DNA of 64,000 nt from Pyxidicoccus sp. MSG2 (GCF_026626705.1 NZ_JAPNKC010000001.1:248001-312000), one strand, 5' to 3'. Shown: positions 1 through 9,434, numbered from the stretch's first letter. The notes: generated by a model not told the origin, from the sequence alone. Numbers and translations are program-made.

Positions 1-323
1 ACGACGCACAGGTCCTTCCTCGCGGTGCGCCGTCCGGCCATGACGTCCACCGCGTCACCGATGGAGGTCAGCTCGTAGCCCGCCGCGTTCGCCTCCTCCA
101 GGTGCTTGCGGAACGTCTCCTGGGAGATGAGGAGCCCGGGGATGGAGCGCTGCAATTCCCCCGTGAAGTCGCTCACCACGCGGTGGTAGCTGACGATGAG
201 GATGCGCCGCCCGCCGGACTGGACGCGGCGGTATGCCGCCATCGCCTTGCGCAATCCGCTGTAGTGCATCACTCCCGCCGCCGCCGCCTTGACTGCCCTG
301 CGTACCACCTTGCCCGTCGCCAT
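1..323 (-). CDS. Polysaccharide deacetylase family protein, N-terminal part (runs off window)
   Basis: The reading frame opens with ATG at 323 and stays open to base 1, giving about 107 residues without a stop. The segment ILIVSYHRVV near residue 41 is the first conserved strand of NodB-type polysaccharide deacetylases, where the YH pair precedes the catalytic Asp region. The stretch that follows (ETFRKHLEEANAAGYE) fits the usual family helix before the TSIGDAV strand. The catalytic metal motifs lie outside the window, so activity cannot be judged. It is divergent from the ccm genes with a 328-base gap. Such enzymes remove acetyl groups from cell-surface sugars; the substrate here is unknown. 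Confidence 0.75.
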   Translation of the reverse strand, partial: MATGKVVRRAVKAAAAGVMHYSGLRKAMAAYRRVQSGGRRILIVSYHRVVSDFTGELQRSIPGLLISQETFRKHLEEANAAGYELTSIGDAVDVMAGRRTARKDLCV

Positions 324-651
324 CACGCCCTCCGCGCGGAGATGAAACCGCCCGCCCACCCGCCTCCTCCCTCACCCGGGAAGAGAACCCGGGGCCGCGC
401 CAGTGCAGGGGGAGTGCCATGCGAAACTAGGCACCCGTTCGGCCCCCGCAGAGGGGAAGCCCGGAAGCGCAGGGGAGCTGCCGGGCGGTGGACACGCCCT
501 CCGGTGGAAACCGGACGGAGCGCACGGGCACCTCAGACCACATGCAGGGGAAAAGCTTTCCTGATCGGGTGGCCCGCTCCTCCACTGACCGGCCGTCCCT
601 CCGGGTTTCACTGGAGGACATTTCCATTTCCGGATACGAACGGCGACGCCG
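324..651. other. Intergenic region between divergent genes
   Basis: This 328-base gap separates the minus-strand deacetylase start from the plus-strand ccmA start. It must carry the promoters of both units. I found no coding frame with protein-like composition, no strong hairpin and no convincing -35/-10 or sigma-54 element. The only notable patch is a less GC-rich stretch around 550-640 just ahead of ccmA. Confidence 0.5.
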
Positions 652-1308
652 ATGCCTTCCCCTTCCGCCCCCGCGCTCGCGCTGCACGACGTCAGCAAGC
701 GCTATGGGCGCCGCTGGGCCCTGGCGCGTCTCACCTACGCGCTCCCCGCCGGCCGCTCTCTGTTGCTCACCGGACACAACGGCTCCGGGAAGACCACCCT
801 GCTGCGCCTCCTGGCCACCGCGCTCAGCCCCACCGCGGGCCGCGTGGAAGTCCTGGGCCGCGACGCGGTGGTGGACCGGGAGGCCGTGCGCCGCGACGTG
901 GCGCTCCTGTCCCACGCCAGCTTCCTCTACGAGGACCTCACCGCGCTGCAGAACCTCACCTTCCTCGCGCGGCTGCTCGGCATCCCCTCTCCGGAGGACG
1001 CCGCCAGCGCGCTGCTCACCCGCGTGGGCCTCACCCGCCGCTCGGACAGCCCGGTGCGCGGCTTCAGCGCCGGCATGCGCAAGCGGCTCGCCATTGCCCG
1101 GCTGCTCCTGAAGACCCCCTCCATCGCCCTGCTGGACGAGCCCTTCGGTGAGCTGGACCCGCAGGGCATCCGCGACATGGAGGGCATCATCGCGGAGCTG
1201 AAGGCCGGGGGCGTCACCGTCATCCTCGCCACCCACCTGGTCGAGCAGGGCATGTCCCTGTGCGAGGAGCGCCTCCACCTGCAGGACGGGCGGGCGGTGG
1301 CCGCATGA
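652..1308 (+). CDS. ccmA: Heme exporter ATP-binding protein CcmA
   Basis: This is the ATPase of the CcmABCD complex, which handles heme for System I cytochrome c maturation at the inner membrane and releases holo-CcmE. The 218-residue protein has a Walker A motif GHNGSGKT (about 41-48), a signature region FSAGMRKR (about 138-145) in which the canonical SGGQ is replaced as is usual in CcmA, and a Walker B motif ending in LLDEP (about 160-164). Length fits the family. No strong ribosome binding site precedes the ATG at 652, so the exact start is less certain. The gene overlaps ccmB by four bases (ATGA), indicating translational coupling. Confidence 0.9.
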   Translation: MPSPSAPALALHDVSKRYGRRWALARLTYALPAGRSLLLTGHNGSGKTTLLRLLATALSPTAGRVEVLGRDAVVDREAVRRDVALLSHASFLYEDLTALQNLTFLARLLGIPSPEDAASALLTRVGLTRRSDSPVRGFSAGMRKRLAIARLLLKTPSIALLDEPFGELDPQGIRDMEGIIAELKAGGVTVILATHLVEQGMSLCEERLHLQDGRAVAA

Positions 1309-2009
1309 GCACCCCGCCCCGCCCGCGCCCCGTCGGCCTCATCCCCGCCACCCTGGCGCTCTTGCGCAAGGACCTGCTCATCGAGTGGCGCACCCGCGCG
1401 CGCCTCAACGCCATCATCTTCTTCGCGCTGGCCACGCTGCTGATGTTCTCCTTCGCGCTCGGGCCGGACACGAAGCTGCTGGAGAAGAACGCGGGCGGCT
1501 ACTACTGGCTGGCCATCCTCTTCGCCAGCGTGCTGTCCCTGGGCGAGTCCTTCCGCGTGGAGTCGGAGAACGCATGCCTGGATGGCGTGAGGCTCGCTCC
1601 CGCCGACGCGCGCGCCATCTTCCTCTCCAAGGCCCTGGGCAACACGCTGCTGCTCACGGCCCTGGGCGCCCTCATCTTCCCCGTCATGGTGGCCCTGTAC
1701 GGCGTCGGCGTCGCCACCAGCGTGGCGGACCTGGGCCTCATCCTGCTGCTCGGCTGTCTGGCCCTCAGCGCGCCGGGCACTGTCTACGCGGCGATTTCCA
1801 GCAACGCCCGTGCACGGGACGTGTTGCTGCCTCTGCTATTGTTCCCGCTCGTCATTCCGGCCCTCCTCTCCGCAGCCAAGGCGACGACCCTCGTCCTGCA
1901 GGGTGACCCCATGAATCAGCTAGGCTCATGGCTGGGGCTTTTGAGTGGATTCAATCTGATTTACTGGGGCGTAGGCTTCCTGCTGTTCCCGCGGATCATC
2001 GAGGACTGA
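1305..2009 (+). CDS. ccmB: Heme exporter membrane protein CcmB
   Basis: CcmB is the first membrane subunit of the CcmABC transporter. The 234-residue product has about six hydrophobic segments. The N-terminal LLRKDLLIEWRTR and the FFALATLLMFSFALGP segment are typical of the CcmB family. The ATG at 1305 overlaps the ccmA stop. An upstream in-frame ATG at 1260 would lie inside ccmA and add an unlikely Pro/Gly-rich tail, so 1305 is preferred. It is followed three bases later by ccmC. Confidence 0.9.
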   Translation: MSTPPRPRPVGLIPATLALLRKDLLIEWRTRARLNAIIFFALATLLMFSFALGPDTKLLEKNAGGYYWLAILFASVLSLGESFRVESENACLDGVRLAPADARAIFLSKALGNTLLLTALGALIFPVMVALYGVGVATSVADLGLILLLGCLALSAPGTVYAAISSNARARDVLLPLLLFPLVIPALLSAAKATTLVLQGDPMNQLGSWLGLLSGFNLIYWGVGFLLFPRIIED

Positions 2010-2012
2010 GCG

Positions 2013-2732
2013 ATGAACAAGTTCGTCAAGTGGGGCCTGCCGGTGCTGGCCCTGGGCCTGCTGGGTGCGGGCTGGTGGCTGGGGCTGGCCTGGGCGCCTC
2101 CGGACCGGGAGATGGGCGACGTCCAGCGCATCATGTACGTCCACGTGCCGCTCCAGTGGATGGCCATGCTGACCATGTTCATCAACTTCGTGGCGGCGGT
2201 GTCGTACCTGCTCAAGAGCAAGGCGAGCTGGGCGCTGGACTCCACGGCGGAGGCGGCGGCGGAGATTGGCGTGCTGCTGGGCACCGCGGGGATGATTACC
2301 GGCGCCATCTGGGGCCGGCCCACGTGGGGGGTGTACTGGTCCTGGGACCCGCGCCTCACGTCCGAAGCCATCATGCTGGTGACGTACGCGGGCTACCTCG
2401 TGCTGCGGCGCTTCGTGGAGGACCCGGACAAGCGCGCCACGTGGAGCGCGGTGGTGGCCATCATCGGCGCCATCAACCTGCCCATCGTCTGGTTCTCCGT
2501 GCGCTGGTGGCGCAGCCTGCACCAGGTGCAGTCCAGCCCGAAGACGGTGGACCCGCAGATGGTGCTGCCCCTGCGCGTGTCGGCCTTCGGCATGCTGGCA
2601 CTCACCCTCTTCTTCCTGGTGGTGCGCTACCGGCAGGCCATGGCCGAGCGCCGGGCCGAGGTGGCCCTCCCCGAGGCGCTGCCCGGCGACCTGTCCTCGC
2701 CGGTGGCCCACAACCCCTCGAAGGTGGCCTGA
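2013..2732 (+). CDS. ccmC: Heme exporter membrane protein CcmC
   Basis: CcmC binds heme at the periplasmic face and passes it to CcmE. The 239-residue protein has about six membrane segments. It carries the tryptophan-rich WWD-type signature WGVYWSWDPRLTS (about 105-117), shared with CcmF, and flanking conserved histidines (VHVPLQW near 44-50). It is three bases downstream of ccmB and two bases upstream of the small ccmD gene, within one operon. Confidence 0.92.
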   Translation: MNKFVKWGLPVLALGLLGAGWWLGLAWAPPDREMGDVQRIMYVHVPLQWMAMLTMFINFVAAVSYLLKSKASWALDSTAEAAAEIGVLLGTAGMITGAIWGRPTWGVYWSWDPRLTSEAIMLVTYAGYLVLRRFVEDPDKRATWSAVVAIIGAINLPIVWFSVRWWRSLHQVQSSPKTVDPQMVLPLRVSAFGMLALTLFFLVVRYRQAMAERRAEVALPEALPGDLSSPVAHNPSKVA

Positions 2733-2734
2733 AC

Positions 2735-2920
2735 ATGATGACGCTCTCTTCGCTGATGGTCCTGGCCCAGGTGGCCCCGGGACAGGTGGGCAGCGGCCGC
2801 ATCCAGGGTGGGTGGGGCTATGTCTGGGCCTGCTACGGAATTACGCTGGCCCTGCTGGCCCTCTACGCTGTGTCGCTCTGGGTTCGCCGGCCCGGGGCTT
2901 CGCCCGACGCCAAGGAGTAA
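2735..2920 (+). CDS. ccmD: Small CcmD-like membrane protein
   Basis: This 61-residue protein sits exactly where ccmD is expected, between ccmC and ccmE. It has one hydrophobic segment (GYVWACYGITLALLALYAVS, about 28-47) followed by a positively charged tail (WVRRPG), which is the usual CcmD architecture. CcmD stabilises the CcmABC-holoCcmE complex. Two adjacent ATG codons (2735 and 2738) are possible starts. Identification rests mainly on position, size and topology because the family is poorly conserved in sequence. Confidence 0.8.
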   Translation: MMTLSSLMVLAQVAPGQVGSGRIQGGWGYVWACYGITLALLALYAVSLWVRRPGASPDAKE

Positions 2921-2924
2921 GCCC

Positions 2925-3407
2925 ATGTCGCCCGTCGCCCGAAACCGACTCATCGCCCTGGGGGCCCTGCTCGTGGCAGGCGCCGGCCTCGCCTTCGTCG
3001 CCTTTGGCGATATCGGCAACAACCTCGTCTATTACTGGAGCCCCTCGGAGATGCTGTCCCAGGGGGACCGCGCCTACACCGCCACCATCCGCCTGGGCGG
3101 CGTGGTGCAGCCGGGCAGCATCCAGTGGAACGCGGAGCACACCACGCTCCACTTCCGCGTGGCGGACGGCCCCAAGGAGGGCGCGGCCAGCGTGCTGGTG
3201 CGCTCCACCGAGACGCCCCCGCAGATGTTCCGCGACAAGATTGGCGTCGTGGTGGAGGGCACCTACGACAAGTCCGGCGTCTTCAGCTCCAACCGGCTGA
3301 TGGTGAACCACTCCAACGAGTACCGCGCCCCGAAAGAGGGCGAGGACCCGAACAAGTGGCGTGAGACGCTCTCCGACGCCACCACGGCCAGCACGGGGGC
3401 GAAGTGA
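2925..3407 (+). CDS. ccmE: Periplasmic heme chaperone CcmE
   Basis: CcmE receives heme from CcmC through a covalent histidine bond and delivers it to the CcmF lyase. The 160-residue protein has an N-terminal signal anchor (about 7-28) and an OB-fold domain. The motif HSNEY places the expected heme-attachment histidine at residue 129 and the conserved tyrosine at 133, matching the H-x3-Y spacing of the family. The variant CxxxY form known from some other bacteria is not used here. The ATG at 2925 follows the ccmD stop by four bases. The 3' end overlaps the GTG start of ccmF. Confidence 0.92.
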   Translation: MSPVARNRLIALGALLVAGAGLAFVAFGDIGNNLVYYWSPSEMLSQGDRAYTATIRLGGVVQPGSIQWNAEHTTLHFRVADGPKEGAASVLVRSTETPPQMFRDKIGVVVEGTYDKSGVFSSNRLMVNHSNEYRAPKEGEDPNKWRETLSDATTASTGAK

Positions 3408-5428
3408 ACGGGACCCTTGGAAACGGCCTGGTGCTCGCGGGGCTCGCCTTCGCGGCCTTCGGCGCCATCGTCGGTCTGGCCAGCGGGCTGCGCCGCAGCG
3501 AGGCGGGCTTCCCGTGGGTGATGCGCGCGGTGTGGGGCTTCGCCGCCTGCATGGTGGGCGCGAACCTGACCATGGTGCACGCGCTGGTCACCAACGACTT
3601 CAGCGTGAAGTACGTGACGCAGGTGGGCAGCCTCGACACGCCGCTGCTCTACAAGGTGGTGTCGCTGTGGAGCGCCCTGGAGGGGTCCATCCTCTTCTGG
3701 GGCCTCATCATGGGCAGCTACATCGCCGCCTTCGCCTTCATCCACCGGCGCGAGCACGCGCGGTACATGCAACTGGCGCTGGGCACCATGCTGGCGGTGG
3801 GCGTCTTCTTCGCCTTCCTCATCGCCGGCCCGGCCAACCCGTGGGGCGCCGTCTTCCCGGTGCCCGCGGACGGCCCCGGCCCCAACCCGCTGCTGCAGAA
3901 CCACATCCTCATGGTCATCCACCCGCCCATGCTCTACATGGGCTACGTGGGCATGACGGTGCCCTTCGGCGTCGCGGTGGCGGGCCTCTTGCGCGGCGAG
4001 ATTGGCGAGGCGTGGATGGCGCCCCTGCGTCGCTGGACGCTGGTGGCGTGGGTCTTCCTCTCCGTCGGCATCATCCTCGGCGCCTGGTGGGCGTATGCCG
4101 TCCTCGGCTGGGGCGGCTACTGGGCGTGGGACCCGGTGGAGAACGCGTCCTTCCTGCCGTGGCTGACGGCGACGGCGTTCATGCACTCCACCATGGTGCA
4201 GGAGCGCAAGCGGATGCTGAAGCTGTGGACGCTCAGCCTCGCGCTCGCGTCCTTCGTGCTCACGATTCTGGGCACGTTCATGACCCGCTCGGGCATCTTC
4301 AACTCGGTGCACTCCTTCACCCAGTCGGACATCGGGCCCACCTTCCTGGTGTTCCTCGGCATCCTGCTGGTGGTGTGCATCGGCCTCCTGGCGTCGCGCG
4401 GCCACCTGCTGGTTCCGGAGGGGCGGCTGAGCTCCGCCATGTCCCGCGAGACGAGCATCCTGGTGAACAACCTGGTGTTCGTGGCGATTACCTTCACGGT
4501 GCTCCTGGGCACGCTGTACCCGCTGGTGTCGGAAGCGGTGCGCGGCATCCGCGTCTCCGTGGGTGAGCCCTACTTCAACAAGATGGCGGTGCCGGGCGGC
4601 ATCGCGGTGCTCTTCCTGATGGGCGTGGGCCCGGTGCTTCCGTGGGGCACGCCGGACAAGGCCACGCTGCGCCGGCAGTTCATCATCCCCGCGGTGGTGG
4701 GCCTGCTGGTGACGGCGGCCTGCTACGCCTCGGGGCTGCGCGGCACCTACCCGCTCCTGACCTTCGGCCTGGCGGGCTTCGTCACCGTGGTCACCCTGCG
4801 CGAACTGGTGGCGCCGGTGCGCGTGCGCATGTCCGAGCGCAAGGAAGGCTTCGTCACCGCGCTGATGACGAGCGCCACCAAGGCGCAGCGCCGCTTCGGC
4901 GGCTACGTGGTGCACCTGGGCATCGTCCTCATCATCGTCGCCGTGGCCGCGTCGTCCGCGTACGTGAAGCACACGTCCGGCACGGTGCGGAAGGGCGAGA
5001 GCCTGGAGCTGGACGGCTACCAGATGAAGTACCAGGGGCTGGTCAGCGGCGAGGAGCCGCACCGCACCTACGTGGCGGCGCGCCTGGAGGTGACGGCGCC
5101 CAACGGCACCTGGTCCGAGCAGCGCCCGCGCCTCAACTACTACGAGCGGAGCACGGACCCCATCGGCACCCCGGCGGTGCGCGAGACGGCGGCCGAGGAC
5201 CTCTACATCTCCATGATGGCCTTCTCCGAGCAGGCCGGCACGGCGAGCTTCAACGTCTGGGTCTTCCCGCTGGTGGGGTGGATCTGGTGGAGCATCCCCC
5301 TGCTGGTGCTGGGCACGCTCATCTCCATCTGGCCGCGCCGCAAGGCGGCGGTGGCGATGGCGACCGCTTCGGACGTGGGCGCGGCGCCTCCGCTGGCCGG
5401 GGGTGACGCGGAACGGGGGGCGGCTTAA
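3404..5428 (+). CDS. ccmF: Cytochrome c heme lyase subunit CcmF
   Basis: CcmF is the multi-pass membrane protein that, with CcmH, ligates heme to the CxxCH motif of apocytochromes. The 674-residue product has many membrane helices and the diagnostic WWD motif (GWGGYWAWDPVENASFLPW, near residues 235-253). Further family blocks are FMTRSGIFNSVHSF and a C-terminal periplasmic domain. Length matches the family. The start is a GTG at 3404 overlapping the ccmE stop (GTGA). The stop codon abuts the ATG of ccmG with no gap. Confidence 0.95.
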   Translation: MNGTLGNGLVLAGLAFAAFGAIVGLASGLRRSEAGFPWVMRAVWGFAACMVGANLTMVHALVTNDFSVKYVTQVGSLDTPLLYKVVSLWSALEGSILFWGLIMGSYIAAFAFIHRREHARYMQLALGTMLAVGVFFAFLIAGPANPWGAVFPVPADGPGPNPLLQNHILMVIHPPMLYMGYVGMTVPFGVAVAGLLRGEIGEAWMAPLRRWTLVAWVFLSVGIILGAWWAYAVLGWGGYWAWDPVENASFLPWLTATAFMHSTMVQERKRMLKLWTLSLALASFVLTILGTFMTRSGIFNSVHSFTQSDIGPTFLVFLGILLVVCIGLLASRGHLLVPEGRLSSAMSRETSILVNNLVFVAITFTVLLGTLYPLVSEAVRGIRVSVGEPYFNKMAVPGGIAVLFLMGVGPVLPWGTPDKATLRRQFIIPAVVGLLVTAACYASGLRGTYPLLTFGLAGFVTVVTLRELVAPVRVRMSERKEGFVTALMTSATKAQRRFGGYVVHLGIVLIIVAVAASSAYVKHTSGTVRKGESLELDGYQMKYQGLVSGEEPHRTYVAARLEVTAPNGTWSEQRPRLNYYERSTDPIGTPAVRETAAEDLYISMMAFSEQAGTASFNVWVFPLVGWIWWSIPLLVLGTLISIWPRRKAAVAMATASDVGAAPPLAGGDAERGAA

Positions 5429-5983
<555 letters not shown>

Positions 5984-6009
5984 CAACCCGAGTCAACGAG
6001 GTGGGACGC

Positions 6010-7275
6010 ATGCGGTGCCCGGAGTGCGGCGAAGCCTCGGATGCGCGGCTGAAGTACTGCGAGAACTGCGGCGCGAAGATGCCGGAGCGGCCCCAGGCCA
6101 CCGGCGCGCGTCCGGCCGTGCGCCCCTCGCGCCCCAGCCGCAAGACGGAGGAGCCGGCGTACGCGGCGGAAATCCTCGAGGAGGTGGAGGAGCGCTCGCA
6201 GGCGTACGCCGTCGGTGCCGCGCCCACGCTGGACCCGGAGGAGAAGACGGACCCCGGACAGGCCCGCGCGCCGTACGAGGGCCCGAAGTGGCTGGAGTAT
6301 GTGCCGGCGCACTCGCCCACCGTGGCGGGCGTGGGGGTGCTGGCGGTGGCGCTGGTGCTGTCCATCCTCCCCTTCTTCTCCGGGCCGGGCGTGCCCGGCT
6401 CGCTGCTGGCGCTGGTGGCCGGCGCGCTGCTGGTGGCGCGCGAGCTGCGCGCGGCCGGCCAGGCGCCGGCCTTCACCGAGCGGGTGCCGGAGGTGCTGCT
6501 GCGCCCCGAGGCCATGGCGATCTCCACGGTGGTGCTGGCGGCCGTCGCCGTGCGGATGCTGGGCTTCGGGCTCACGCCACTGCTGTGGGTGGCGGGCGTG
6601 GGGCTCCTCGGCTACGACCAGTGGAAGCAGGGCCTCTTCAGCGAGGACGTCGTGGGCCGGTACTTCGAGCCGCGCCGGCTGCTGGTGATGCCCCGGCTGG
6701 CGGCGCTGGTGGGCGTGTCGGTGTGCCTGCTGTCGCTGTTCGCCTCGTGGGCGACGGTGCGCTCGGAGCTGGGGGCGCTGCCGGAGAATGCGCCGGTGCC
6801 CCAGGGCCCTCCGGAGCTGCGGGTCGCCCGCGTGATTCGCCCCACGGATGACGTGCTCTATTCGCGGGGCGGTGACGTCACGCTGCTCTCCGGCTGGGAC
6901 TTGCCGGCCTCGGTGGTGCCGGCGCTGGCGCTGCTCGTCGTGCTCGCGATGCTGGCGCTGCGCCCGGAGGTGGAACGTCCGTCCTGGGCGCGCTTCGTGC
7001 CCGCGGGCGCGGTGGGCCTGAGCCTCGTCTGGGTGGCCTTGAATATCCGCCTCGTGCCCGGCCCCTTCGGCTTCCTCGTGGGCCTGGGCGCGGTGGGCAT
7101 GCTCGCCGCCCGCGAGTGGATGGGCCCGGAAGCGGACGCGGAGCCACCCACCTCCGACTACGACGAGTCGGAGGTGTCGCCCTTCGCCGACGACGAATCG
7201 GAGGTGTCGCCCTTCGCCGACGATGAGTCGGCGTTGTCGCCCATCGCCGACGACGACGAGTCGGAGCGGGGGTAG
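6010..7275 (+). CDS. Zinc-ribbon multi-pass membrane protein of unknown function
   Basis: The 421-residue product begins with a double CxxC zinc ribbon (CPEC about 3-6, CENC about 18-21). A proline- and acid-rich linker follows, then about eight to ten hydrophobic segments, then an acidic tail made of three near-identical ten-residue units (DESEVSPFAD type). The ATG at 6010 follows a GAGGTGGGA ribosome-binding-like sequence. It lies 26 bases after ccmG, so it may be co-transcribed with the ccm genes, but nothing in it resembles a known Ccm component. The function is not recognised. Confidence 0.7.
   Translation: MRCPECGEASDARLKYCENCGAKMPERPQATGARPAVRPSRPSRKTEEPAYAAEILEEVEERSQAYAVGAAPTLDPEEKTDPGQARAPYEGPKWLEYVPAHSPTVAGVGVLAVALVLSILPFFSGPGVPGSLLALVAGALLVARELRAAGQAPAFTERVPEVLLRPEAMAISTVVLAAVAVRMLGFGLTPLLWVAGVGLLGYDQWKQGLFSEDVVGRYFEPRRLLVMPRLAALVGVSVCLLSLFASWATVRSELGALPENAPVPQGPPELRVARVIRPTDDVLYSRGGDVTLLSGWDLPASVVPALALLVVLAMLALRPEVERPSWARFVPAGAVGLSLVWVALNIRLVPGPFGFLVGLGAVGMLAAREWMGPEADAEPPTSDYDESEVSPFADDESEVSPFADDESALSPIADDDESERG
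7162..7251 (+). repeat. Three tandem 30-base units encoding an acidic tail
   Basis: Three 30-base units begin at about 7162, 7192 and 7222. The first two differ at very few positions and the third has several changes. They encode the repeated peptide DESEVSPFAD near the C-terminus of the zinc-ribbon membrane protein. In-frame units of this kind can change copy number between strains. Confidence 0.85.
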
Positions 7276-7299
7276 CCCCGCGCCTGCCTCACGCTTCGG

Positions 7300-8178
7300 C
7301 TACGGCGTGGTGAACTGGGTCAGCCAGTTCAGGTTGGTGCTCAGCGACCACGGGGCGGTGCCACTGCGCCACGTGTTGTCCAGCGTCAGGCCCACGCAAC
7401 TGCCGGTGCGCATGTAGCAGTGGTCGGCCTGGAGGTCGGCCACCTGCGAGTCCTTGATGATGTACCAGCCGCTGCCGTTGCTCCGGAAGCACGAGGTCGC
7501 CAGGGGGCAGGACAGGCCCGTCGTCTGCGTGTTCTGGGCGCGCACCGCGGACTCGGTGGGGCCGACGAACACGTCCTGCTCGCCGTTGATGATGCGGAGG
7601 CGGTCGCTTGGCAGCGCGCGGTTGCCATCCGCGACGCAGGAGCTGAGGTTGTAGATGGAGTACTGGACGCCGCAGCCCAGGCCGTAGGCGGCGCGAACGC
7701 GGGCGTCATGGTTCTTGGCCAGGACGGCCATGACGGAACCCTGGCTGAAGCCCGCCACCACGATGCCCTTGGAGCAGTCCGCCTTGGCCCGCGCGCAGAG
7801 CCGGCCGACGGCGCTGGTGGACCGGCTCGCGTCGTAGGTGCACTTCGCGCGGCTATCAATCGTGGAGCAGGAGCCGAAGGTGGCGTTGTCATATTCGACG
7901 GTGGCCGCGACGTAGCCCCGGGCCGCCATCTCCGACACGGCGGCCAGCGCCGACGAATGGTCATACTGCTCCGTGGTGCCCACCGTGTAGATGAACACGG
8001 GGTACTTCCCCGTCGCCGCGGGCTCTTGACCGCGGATGTTGTACGTCGTTCCACAGACCAGCCCGCTGCCGCCCGAGTACGTCGCCGTGAAGCTGCTCAG
8101 CGACTGCGCTCCAGCCACGGGGGCCCATGCCAGGGCCAGGAATGCGCCAAGAAGGAAGCTCGCGCCTACGTTCTTCAT
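7300..8178 (-). CDS. Secreted alpha/beta-hydrolase (esterase/depolymerase-like)
   Basis: The 292-residue protein starts with a clear signal peptide (MKNVGASFLLGAFLALAWAP, cleavage after about AGA). The nucleophile elbow GFSQGS lies near 165-170. Candidate Asp (INGEQDVFVG, about 213) and His (ADHCYM) residues follow in the order expected for a Ser-Asp-His triad. Several cysteines suggest disulfides and a secreted role. The fold resembles secreted esterases, cutinases or polyester depolymerases, but I cannot name the substrate. It is convergent with the zinc-ribbon gene, 24 bases apart, and monocistronic. It forms part of the material separating ccmG from ccmH. Confidence 0.75.
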   Translation of the reverse strand: MKNVGASFLLGAFLALAWAPVAGAQSLSSFTATYSGGSGLVCGTTYNIRGQEPAATGKYPVFIYTVGTTEQYDHSSALAAVSEMAARGYVAATVEYDNATFGSCSTIDSRAKCTYDASRSTSAVGRLCARAKADCSKGIVVAGFSQGSVMAVLAKNHDARVRAAYGLGCGVQYSIYNLSSCVADGNRALPSDRLRIINGEQDVFVGPTESAVRAQNTQTTGLSCPLATSCFRSNGSGWYIIKDSQVADLQADHCYMRTGSCVGLTLDNTWRSGTAPWSLSTNLNWLTQFTTP

Positions 8179-8834
8179 GACTTCACCTCGTTGATTGGGG
8201 ACTCACTGCACAGCCGGGTGCCACCAGCGCCGCGAACGCGGCGCCGTCAGCACTCAGGTTCTTCGTGGGATGACGACGGATGCATCAACAGACATCCAGC
8301 GGAGGCCTGTTGATACATTCTTAGACCCCAATCCAGAAAGTTTGTCCATACCACTTATTGCTGGATGGCTGCTTTTTCTGGATTTGTTCCGCAATGCGAA
8401 ACATTGCCACCGGGAGTTCCGCGAGGCGAAACATCGAGACATGACAGTGATTGAGGACCGGGGTCGCGGGGTGGGTCCGCCGATACACTGAGGGCCGTCG
8501 GTCGTTCACCTGCTACGAAGGGTGTCGCGGACTGATCATCCTGGGGGGCCTGCCCCAGGGCCTCCGCCCACTGGCCGCCATGGACTCGGCGGCGGCCTGC
8601 GACTGAACGCTCGCCGGGGCTGCTGCGCGTCCGGCAGCGATCAATCCCGTTGGACGGCTGGCCGGAGCAGCGTCGCCTCTGCGACCCGGGAGGTTGAGTT
8701 TCGTCAACCCAACCAACACTCCGCGAAATTTCACGTGCTTTCCACGCTCGGGGTTCCACGACCCTGGCGTACCTTGGCCGCGCCAACAACACGGTACAGG
8801 CACCATCGCGAGTCCAGGCACGGGGGAGCGCGGC
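8179..8834. other. Intergenic region with lower-GC core
   Basis: This 656-base gap lies between the divergent hydrolase and peptidoglycan-binding genes. The stretch from about 8300 to 8450 is clearly less GC-rich than the surroundings and holds a pair of operator-like direct repeats (separate entry). Frames across the gap have no protein-like composition or plausible start. No intact insertion sequence end was found. It probably carries the regulation of both flanking units. Confidence 0.55.
8387..8434. promoter_or_regulatory. Pair of operator-like direct repeats
   Basis: TTCCGCAATGCGAAACAT (8387-8404) recurs as TTCCGCGAGGCGAAACAT (8417-8434). The start-to-start spacing is exactly 30 bases, close to three helical turns. 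Sixteen of 18 positions match. Each copy is itself a near-palindrome (TTCCGC-N3-GCGAAA), the layout of a dimer-binding operator. The regulator is unknown. The sites are about 210 bases upstream of the hydrolase start and 400 upstream of the peptidoglycan-binding gene. Confidence 0.5.
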
Positions 8835-9425
8835 ATGGTTGGCCCGAGGACGGCACCCATTCGGACGGGAAGCACGAGCACCTTCACGCTGAAGCAGAAG
8901 CGCCTGCACATCATCTTGCTGGACCCAAGAGAAGCGCCCTACGCCGGGCTGGAATACGTGCTCACGGTGGGCAGGACGGAGCACCACGGCAGGACCGCCG
9001 CGGACGGCTCGCTCTCCCATGAGGTGCCGGGCCTGCCCGGTGGTGAGCTGGTGCTGAAGCTCCCCGCGCCCGACGCGGCCTCCGCGCCCGAGCCAGCCTC
9101 CGTCGCGCCACCCGGAGCACCACCCCCCTACCCGCCCCCCGTCCTCGACGCCGACTTCCCGGACACCCCCGCCGCCTCCACGCCCGAGTCGGTGACGCTG
9201 CGTTGGACGCTCCAGCTCCAGTCATTGGTGAGCTTCGACGCGGACGCGGTGCGTGCCGCGCAGGAGCGGCTGCACAACCTGGGCTTTCCCGCTGACGGTG
9301 AGCGAGGCAGCCCGGGCCCCCGCACCCGCGCTGCCGTGCGCGCCTTCCAGCGCACGCACGGCCTGCCCGAGACGGGGCAGCTCGCGGACGTGCAGCAAGA
9401 GCTCATCCGGCAACACGACGCCTGA
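8835..9425 (+). CDS. Peptidoglycan-binding domain protein
   Basis: The 196-residue protein has an N-terminal beta-rich module (about 12-75) with a YVLTVGRTEHHGRTAADGS segment, resembling small Ig-like domains seen in secreted or phage-tail-like effectors. A proline-rich linker follows. The C-terminal PF01471-type peptidoglycan-binding domain (about 130-193) contains AAQERLHNLGFPADGERG and TRAAVRAFQRTHGLPETG. The ATG at 8835 has a GGGGGAG site seven to thirteen bases upstream. No signal peptide is visible, so export would need a dedicated route. It is the first gene of a three-gene cassette, nine bases before the metallopeptidase. Confidence 0.7.
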   Translation: MVGPRTAPIRTGSTSTFTLKQKRLHIILLDPREAPYAGLEYVLTVGRTEHHGRTAADGSLSHEVPGLPGGELVLKLPAPDAASAPEPASVAPPGAPPPYPPPVLDADFPDTPAASTPESVTLRWTLQLQSLVSFDADAVRAAQERLHNLGFPADGERGSPGPRTRAAVRAFQRTHGLPETGQLADVQQELIRQHDA

Positions 9426-9434
9426 CGCACGCCC

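Noticed and set aside
8355..9020. A possible transposase remnant in the gap before the peptidoglycan-binding gene
   Set aside because: No DDE-type motif, no terminal inverted repeats and no target duplication could be seen.
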